This document shows positions 59,032 through 64,000 of a DNA stretch of 64,000 nucleotides, in pieces; position 1 is the stretch's first letter; every line of letters begins with the position of its first letter. Origin of the DNA: Anaerotruncus massiliensis (ex Togo et al. 2026) (GTDB lineage Bacteria; Bacillota; Clostridia; Oscillospirales; Ruminococcaceae); contig NZ_LT962687.1 in NCBI RefSeq assembly GCF_900199635.1, forward strand, positions 2,542,541-2,606,540, in the 5' to 3' direction. The position numbers were made by a program, and so were the translations under genes. The notes under the pieces are model-generated. The model searched no databases. It was given only the letters and a program-made list of their open reading frames with translations, and was not told the DNA's origin.

Positions 59032-60564
59032 ATGAATCCTGAATACGATCTGGAGCTCTCCGGCATCACCAAGCGGTTCGGCGCGACGCTCGCCAACGAC
59101 CACATCCATTTCGGCGTGAAAAAGGGCGAGGTCCATTCGCTGATCGGTGAAAACGGCGCGGGAAAGAGCACCCTCATGAATATCCTCTACGGGCTTCTGC
59201 GCCCCGACGAGGGGGAGATCCGCCTCGGCGGGAAGCCGCTCGTGCTGCGCAGCCCCAAGGATGCCATCGCCAACGGCATCGGGATGGTGCACCAGCATTT
59301 TATGCTCTCCCCCTCCCTGACCGTCGCGGAAAACATCGTGCTCGGGCACCGGCCGCCCGGGCAGCGGGTGCTGTGGAAGCCCCGCGAGATGGAACGCCAC
59401 CTCGAGGCGATCAGGCGGGACTTCGACGTCGACCTCCCGCTGGACGCGCCGGTGAGCAGCCTCACCGTCGGGCTGATGCAGCGGATCGAGATCGTCAAGA
59501 CGCTCTACCGCGGGGCGAAAATCCTCATCCTCGACGAGCCCACCGCGGTGCTCACCCCGCAGGAGAGCGAGGAGCTCTTCCACACCGTCCGCAAGCTCTC
59601 GCAGGCCGGGCACACCGTCATCTTCATCTCCCACAAGCTGCGGGAGGTGATGGAGATCTCCGACCGGATCACCGTCCTGCGGGCGGGGAGGTCGGTCGAC
59701 ACGGTGAACAAATCCGACGTGACCCCCCGCCTTCTCGCCCAGATGATGATCGGGCGGGAGATCCGGGGGCTCGAGCCCAAGGATACCGACCGGGGGCCGG
59801 TCGCGCTCTCGGTCGAGGACCTCGCGGTCCCCGGGGACCGCGGCACGCTGGAGGTGCGGGGGCTCTCCTTCGAGCTGCGCATGGGGGAGATCCTCGGCGT
59901 GGCGGGCGTGGAGGGCAACGGGCAGACCGAGCTGGCCGAGGCGGTCATCGGGGTCCGCCGCCCCGCTGCGGGCCGCATCGAAATGCAGGGGGAGGAGATC
60001 ACCCGCATGCCGGTCGGCAAACGGTTTGAACGGGGGCTCGCGCACATCCCGCAGGACCGCGTCAAGGAGGGGCTCATCCTTGACTTCTCCCTCACCGACA
60101 ACCTCGTCCTCAGCATCCGGAACGGTCCGCCCGTCTCGAAGCACGGGGTCATAGACTGGAGGGCGGCGCAGACGGTCAGCCGAAAACTCATCGCGGACTA
60201 TCAGATCAAGGCGTCCTCCCCCGAGGAGGCCTGCAAAAACCTTTCGGGCGGCAACATGCAGAAGGTGGTCGTGGCGCGCGAGCTCTCCAAGAAGCCCCGC
60301 GTCATCATCGCCTGCCAGCCGACCCGCGGGGTGGACATCGGCGCGTCGGAGTACATCCGCAGGATGCTCATGGAGATGCGCGACGCGGGCAACGCCGTGC
60401 TGCTCATCTCCGCCGACCTCGACGAGGTCATGGAGCTCAGCGACCGGATCATGGTCATGTACGGCGGCAGAAAGACCGGCGAGCTGCTGCGCGCCGAGGC
60501 GGACGAGCACAAGCTCGGGCGGATGATGTTCGGCATCACGGAAAGCGAGGAGGCGGAGGGATGA
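59032..60564 (+). CDS. ABC transporter ATPase with two nucleotide-binding domains (NupO-like)
   Basis: A 510-residue double ATPase. The first domain has GENGAGKSTLMNI, Q-loop MVHQHF, and Walker B ILILDEPTAVL. The second has the degenerate P-loop GVEGNGQTEL, the signature LSGGNMQKVVVAREL and QPTRGVD. This is the layout of sugar and nucleoside importers such as YufO and RbsA. The ATG at 59032 (MNPEYDLEL) with GGCAGGTGA is chosen over a longer frame. Its last codon overlaps the next start (ATGA). Confidence 0.93.
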   Translation: MNPEYDLELSGITKRFGATLANDHIHFGVKKGEVHSLIGENGAGKSTLMNILYGLLRPDEGEIRLGGKPLVLRSPKDAIANGIGMVHQHFMLSPSLTVAENIVLGHRPPGQRVLWKPREMERHLEAIRRDFDVDLPLDAPVSSLTVGLMQRIEIVKTLYRGAKILILDEPTAVLTPQESEELFHTVRKLSQAGHTVIFISHKLREVMEISDRITVLRAGRSVDTVNKSDVTPRLLAQMMIGREIRGLEPKDTDRGPVALSVEDLAVPGDRGTLEVRGLSFELRMGEILGVAGVEGNGQTELAEAVIGVRRPAAGRIEMQGEEITRMPVGKRFERGLAHIPQDRVKEGLILDFSLTDNLVLSIRNGPPVSKHGVIDWRAAQTVSRKLIADYQIKASSPEEACKNLSGGNMQKVVVARELSKKPRVIIACQPTRGVDIGASEYIRRMLMEMRDAGNAVLLISADLDEVMELSDRIMVMYGGRKTGELLRAEADEHKLGRMMFGITESEEAEG

Positions 60565-61619
60565 ATCAAAAAGCGGTACGGTTTTTCCGGGGGCTCGCGC
60601 GCATCCTGCTCATCCTGCTGTGCGCCTTCGCGCTCAATACGCTGGTGCTGCTCGCCAGCGGCAAAAGCCCCGCCACCATCTATTCCGCCCTCTTCAAGGG
60701 CGCGTTCGGCGGCGTCTACAACCTGGCGCGCTCGCTGCGCTGGGCCACCCCGCTCGTCTTCACCGGGCTCGCCTTCGCGGTCTCCTCCCGGTGCGGCATC
60801 TTCAACATCGGCGCAGCCGGCCAGCTCTACCTGGGCGCCTTCGCCGCCACGGCGGTGGGCCTCGCCCTGCCCGGCGCGCCCCGCCTTGTGGTCCTTCCTC
60901 TCGCCATGCTGGCCGGAATGGCCGCCGGGATGCTCTGGTCGGTGCTCGCCGGCTCCATCAGCATCCGCTTCGGGGCGAGCATCGTGGTGGTCACGCTCAT
61001 GCTCAACTACGTGGCCACCCTCTTCACCGAATATCTCGTGCGATATCCCTATTACGAGCCGGGCACCCTCGGGGAGAGCGGCTCGACCGCCTACATCCCG
61101 GAGGGCTCCCGCCTGACCGTGCTGATCGGCGGCACCAACGTCACCACCGGGATCCTGATCGCGCTCATCGCGGTGGCGGTCATCGCCTTTTTCGACGCGA
61201 AGAGCGTCATCGGCTACGAGTGCCGGGTCATCGGCGCGAACGAACGGTTCGCCGAGTTTTCCGGCCTGCGGGTCGGCGGCCGGCAGATGCTCGTCTACGC
61301 CGTCAGCGGCGCCATCGCGGGACTGGGCGGCGCGGTCGAGATCCTCGGGAATTACGGGCGGTTTATGATCGACTTCTCCCCCGACGTGGGCTTCGACGGC
61401 ATCGTCGTCTCCCTGCTCGCGGGCGGGAATCCCGCGCTCGTGCCCCTCTCCGCCTTCTTTATGGGGGCCATGACGAGCGGGTCCATCGCGATCGAGATGT
61501 TCGGCGGCGTCCCCAAGGCCATGGCCAAAATCCTCATGGGGATCGTCATTGTCATCATCACCGTACAGAAGCTGCCGCAGCTCCGCGCAAGATTCCGGGC
61601 GGCGGCTTCCGGCCAGTGA
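60561..61619 (+). CDS. ABC transporter permease, nucleoside type (NupP-like)
   Basis: A 352-residue permease with about nine membrane segments. The core GLAFAVSSRCGIFNIGAAGQ and LMLNYVATLFTEYL, and the cytoplasmic loop YECRVIGANERFAEFSGLRV, are typical of YufP-type permeases. Coupled to the ATPase gene by a 4-base overlap. With the first gene of the operon it completes the importer. Confidence 0.92.
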   Translation: MNQKAVRFFRGLARILLILLCAFALNTLVLLASGKSPATIYSALFKGAFGGVYNLARSLRWATPLVFTGLAFAVSSRCGIFNIGAAGQLYLGAFAATAVGLALPGAPRLVVLPLAMLAGMAAGMLWSVLAGSISIRFGASIVVVTLMLNYVATLFTEYLVRYPYYEPGTLGESGSTAYIPEGSRLTVLIGGTNVTTGILIALIAVAVIAFFDAKSVIGYECRVIGANERFAEFSGLRVGGRQMLVYAVSGAIAGLGGAVEILGNYGRFMIDFSPDVGFDGIVVSLLAGGNPALVPLSAFFMGAMTSGSIAIEMFGGVPKAMAKILMGIVIVIITVQKLPQLRARFRAAASGQ

Positions 61620-61650
61620 AATCATCAAACCAGGAAAGGACCATAAGCAC

Positions 61651-62583
61651 ATGAAAAAAACCTATCTGCGGATTTCCCCGGAGGTCGAGGCGGCACTTGC
61701 CGAAAACAGGCCGGTGGTGGCGCTGGAAAGCACCATCATCTCCCACGGCATGCCCTACCCGCAAAACGTCGAGACCGCCCTCGAGGTGGACCGGATCATC
61801 CGGGAGAAGGGCGTCGTCCCCGCGACCATCGGCGTCATCCACGGGGAGATCATCGTCGGCATGGACCGCGATGAGATCACCTATATGGGCAAGGCCGGCC
61901 TCGCGGTCCGCAAGCTCTCCCGGCGGGACATGGGCGCGGCCGTCGCCCTCGGGCTGGACGGCGCGACCACCAGCGCGGCGACCTCGATCATCGCGCATCT
62001 GGCGGGCATCCGGATCTTTGCGACCGGCGGGCTCGGCGGCGTCCACCGCGGCGCGCCGGAATCCTTCGATATCTCCGCCGACCTCGATGAAATCGCGCGC
62101 ACGCCCGTGCTGACCGTCTGCGCGGGGCCCAAGGCCATCCTCGACATCCCGCTCACCCTCGAATACCTCGAGACGAAGGGCGTCCCGGTCGTCAGCTACC
62201 GCTCCGACCGCCTGCCCGCCTTCTATTCCTCCCAAAGCCCCTACAGCCCGGATTACCGGCTGGACGACCCCGCCGACATCGCCCGGATCTTCCACCTCCA
62301 GCAGGAGATGGGGCTCTCCAACGGCATGCTGGTCTGCAATCCCGTGCCCAGGCAGTATGAAATCCCGCAGGAGGAGATCAACCCGGTCATCGAACAGGCC
62401 GTCCGGGAGGCCGAGGAGAAGGGCATCCACGGCAAGGATTCCACCCCCTTCCTGCTCGACCGGGTCAAGCAGATCACCGGGGGGCGCAGCCTCGACACCA
62501 ACATCCAGCTGGTTTACAACAACGTCCGCCTTGCAAGCGAAATCGCCAAGGCGCTCGCCGCGCTTTCGGCGGGAGAACTCTGA
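61651..62583 (+). CDS. psuG: Pseudouridine-5'-phosphate glycosidase
   Basis: Reversibly splits the C-glycosidic bond of pseudouridine 5'-phosphate to uracil and ribose 5-phosphate. It is 310 residues long. The known catalytic positions are in place: Glu26 in ALESTIISHGMPYP, Lys88 in VRKLSRRD, and Asp144 in SFDISADL, matching Glu31, Lys93 and Asp149 of the E. coli enzyme as I recall. The manganese-binding histidine and aspartate region VHRGAPESFDISADL is intact. It is followed by a PfkB kinase gene, as in other psuK-psuG pairs. Confidence 0.95.
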   Translation: MKKTYLRISPEVEAALAENRPVVALESTIISHGMPYPQNVETALEVDRIIREKGVVPATIGVIHGEIIVGMDRDEITYMGKAGLAVRKLSRRDMGAAVALGLDGATTSAATSIIAHLAGIRIFATGGLGGVHRGAPESFDISADLDEIARTPVLTVCAGPKAILDIPLTLEYLETKGVPVVSYRSDRLPAFYSSQSPYSPDYRLDDPADIARIFHLQQEMGLSNGMLVCNPVPRQYEIPQEEINPVIEQAVREAEEKGIHGKDSTPFLLDRVKQITGGRSLDTNIQLVYNNVRLASEIAKALAALSAGEL

Positions 62584-62647
62584 AAATACGTGTGGAAGAA
62601 CGCGGGCGGGCGGACGCGGCTCCCCCGCCTGCGGATGAGGAGTCATC

Positions 62648-63622
62648 ATGGCAGGAAGGATCGAACTGGCGGTGTTCGGACACACCACCCGCGATTTTAT
62701 CGTCACCTATGACGGCAGGCTCCAGCTCGGATATCTGGGCGGCGGCGGCATGAACGCCGCCGCCGGGGCGTCCTACTGGGCGAAGGACGGGGAAGTCGGG
62801 CTCGTCACGCGGCGGGCCTCCGCCATGCCCCCCGTCCTGCTCGAACCGCTGGCCCGGCATCCCGGCCTCGACATCGAGGGGGTGCGGGTGATGGAGGGGG
62901 AGGGCATCAAGCTGTGGCTGCTCTACGACCTCGACGGCTACCGCCACTGGGTCAAGCACCACGATTCCGCCAACCGCATGGAGGCGGCGCCCGCCCCCGG
63001 GGACATCCCGCCCCGCTACCTCGACGCCGGGGGCTTTCATATCGCCCCGCTTCCCCCCGGGGAGGTCCTCGCCCTGCTGAACGCCCTGCCGGAGGGGCGC
63101 GTCGTCCAGCTCGACCCGCATTACGAGTGGTTTTTCCAGCGGCATATCGGCCTGTGGGAGCAGATCCTCAAAAAGGTGACGGTCGTCACCCCGAGTGAGG
63201 ACGAGTTCACCAAGTTCTGGGAGATCCCCTACGGGCAGCCGGTCGAAAACTACATGCCCTATCTCCGCAGGCTCGCCGCCATGGGGCCGGAAGTCGTCGT
63301 CCTGAAGATGGGCGGGAAGGGCGCCGTCCTCCATGTCAGGGAGGAGGACGCCTTCTATCTGGTGCCGCCCTGCGCGCGGGACGATGAAATTATCGACGTC
63401 ACCGGCGCGGGCGACAGCTTCTGCGGGAGCTTCTGCATCAACCTGCTGCGCGGGAGGCCGCTTCTGGAAGCCGCCGTCTGCGGCATGGTGGGTTCCGCCG
63501 TCTCCATGGGCCTGCGCGGCGTGCCCGAATATCTCGGCGTTCCCTTCGGCCGCGCCGAAGCGCTCTACCAGCGGGTCCGCAAACAGATGGCAAACCGAAT
63601 CGTCCGACTGGACAATGGATAA
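62648..63622 (+). CDS. PfkB-family carbohydrate/nucleoside kinase (possible PsuK)
   Basis: A 324-residue ribokinase-fold kinase. The anion-hole motif is DVTGAGDSFCGSF with catalytic base Asp256, and the N-terminal GGGGMNAAAGA is the sugar-lid pattern. It is more divergent than usual PsuK proteins, with the unusual HWVKHHDSANR segment in the substrate lid. By context it would phosphorylate the imported C-nucleoside before psuG acts. GATGAGGAG precedes the ATG. Confidence 0.85.
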   Translation: MAGRIELAVFGHTTRDFIVTYDGRLQLGYLGGGGMNAAAGASYWAKDGEVGLVTRRASAMPPVLLEPLARHPGLDIEGVRVMEGEGIKLWLLYDLDGYRHWVKHHDSANRMEAAPAPGDIPPRYLDAGGFHIAPLPPGEVLALLNALPEGRVVQLDPHYEWFFQRHIGLWEQILKKVTVVTPSEDEFTKFWEIPYGQPVENYMPYLRRLAAMGPEVVVLKMGGKGAVLHVREEDAFYLVPPCARDDEIIDVTGAGDSFCGSFCINLLRGRPLLEAAVCGMVGSAVSMGLRGVPEYLGVPFGRAEALYQRVRKQMANRIVRLDNG

Positions 63623-63661
63623 CGGAACGGGGGTCCCGCATAGCGGGGCCCCCGTTCCGTT
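63621..63661 (+). terminator. Terminator of the nucleoside-type operon
   Basis: AACGGAACGGGGG-T-CCCGC pairs with GCGGGGCCCCCGTTCCGTT. The stem begins at the stop codon of the kinase gene; the T run is short. Confidence 0.8.
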
Positions 63662-63741
63662 GCCATGTGTGGGAAGAAGTCTTTCTATGCATATGATAGC
63701 ATGTATCCATTGTGCAATGCAATAGTCTTTATGCATACATA

Positions 63742-63774
63742 CCATATGTTTTAGCATCATATTAAAACATATGG
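63742..63774. promoter_or_regulatory. 12-bp inverted repeat before the XRE gene
   Basis: CCATATGTTTTA and TAAAACATATGG are perfect arms around a 9-base spacer, ending 15 bases before the ATG in an AT-rich leader. The size and place suit an autoregulatory operator or a transcription start region. ATGCATA motifs are scattered upstream (63688, 63731). Confidence 0.6.
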
Positions 63775-63789
63775 CATGGAGGCTTCAGT

Positions 63790-64000
63790 ATGTTACGCTT
63801 AGCCGCGTTGGAAAAGCTCCAGGAGATCGGCAAAACAAAATATTGGCTCAATAAGCAGTTGGGAATGAGCGGACAAAACCTGAATCGGATGCTCAACAAC
63901 GAGACGAAATCCATCCGTTACGAAGTTCTTGAGAGCCTGTGCGTCATTTTCGGCTGTACGCCCAACGACCTTCTCGTCTTTGACGAGGATCAGCCGGAGG
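63790..64000 (+). CDS. XRE-family regulator (3' end off window)
   Basis: Seventy codons are visible from the ATG with GGAGG upstream. The product begins MLRLAALEKLQEIGKTKYWL and has a compact Cro/C1-type helix-turn-helix (KQLGMSGQNLNRMLNNET, YEVLESLCVIFGCTPNDLL), like the HTH_26 subgroup. The end lies beyond the window. Its AT-rich leader differs from the neighbourhood. Confidence 0.85.
   Translation, partial: MLRLAALEKLQEIGKTKYWLNKQLGMSGQNLNRMLNNETKSIRYEVLESLCVIFGCTPNDLLVFDEDQPE

Overview
The window reads as chromosomal DNA of a GC-rich anaerobic Firmicute, most likely a gut Clostridium-class organism of the Oscillospiraceae/Ruminococcaceae type. The clues are the ylxM-ffh-rpsP-khpA-rimM-trmD operon, the tepA-ylzJ-spoIIIE/ftsK neighbourhood, a Gram-positive (GAAC-N4-GTTC) LexA box at recA, Rex, an HPr with both His15 and Ser46, many TTG/GTG starts with strong AGGAGG sites, and the complete lack of respiratory genes. 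Genus cannot be fixed by reading. No rRNA, tRNA, CRISPR array, transposase or integrase was found.

Layout. 1-3.8 kb (minus strand): rimO (cut by the left edge), a 0.74-kb repeat-filled gap, then recA-recX with a LexA box. 3.8-5.6 kb: AraC-type regulator, a cloverleaf-like palindrome, and two small genes. 5.6-10.8 kb (minus): coiled-coil protein, coaD, rsmD, a 98-bp tandem repeat, uvrC, HPr and a DUF554 membrane protein. 10.8-11.9 kb: a second repeat mosaic. 11.9-15.5 kb (minus): the ffh/trmD operon. 15.7-18.7 kb: cysK, a small membrane protein, an alpha/beta hydrolase and a Usp-like protein. 18.9-24.6 kb (minus): HtrA protease, repeat units, a two-component system and a secreted protein. 24.8-33.5 kb: ychF, a low-GC orphan gene, rex, an isocitrate dehydrogenase-like gene, a divergent sigma-like / XRE-ImmA switch, rsmA, dCMP deaminase and a gamma carbonic anhydrase.

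33.6-47.6 kb is an accessory catabolic locus. A divergent PucR-type regulator faces an 11-gene operon: APC permease, MFS permease, polyamine-type ABC importer (ATPase, lipoprotein, two permeases), DhaK, an in-frame DhaL/class II aldolase fusion, an FGGY kinase, a TIM-barrel protein, and an epimerase resembling fructoselysine 3-epimerase (FrlC). I know of no described pathway with exactly this set; it is the best candidate for an undescribed system. 47.6-54.1 kb returns to core genes: tepA, ylzJ, uppP, ftsK/spoIIIE, ygiQ. 54.2-63.7 kb is a second accessory locus: a DeoR-type repressor facing a nucleoside-type (BMP/NupNOPQ-like) ABC importer, two short-chain dehydrogenases, a pseudouridine-5'-phosphate glycosidase (psuG) and a PfkB kinase. 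This points to uptake and breakdown of a C-nucleoside, with two redox steps not needed for pseudouridine itself. The right edge cuts an XRE regulator gene preceded by a 12-bp inverted repeat.

A recurrent theme is structured intergenic DNA: mosaic REP-like palindromes (two arrays, with a 95-bp core in opposite orientations), a hairpin-plus-tail element in several copies, 98-bp and 103-bp tandem repeats, and many strong intrinsic terminators, two of them inside operons.
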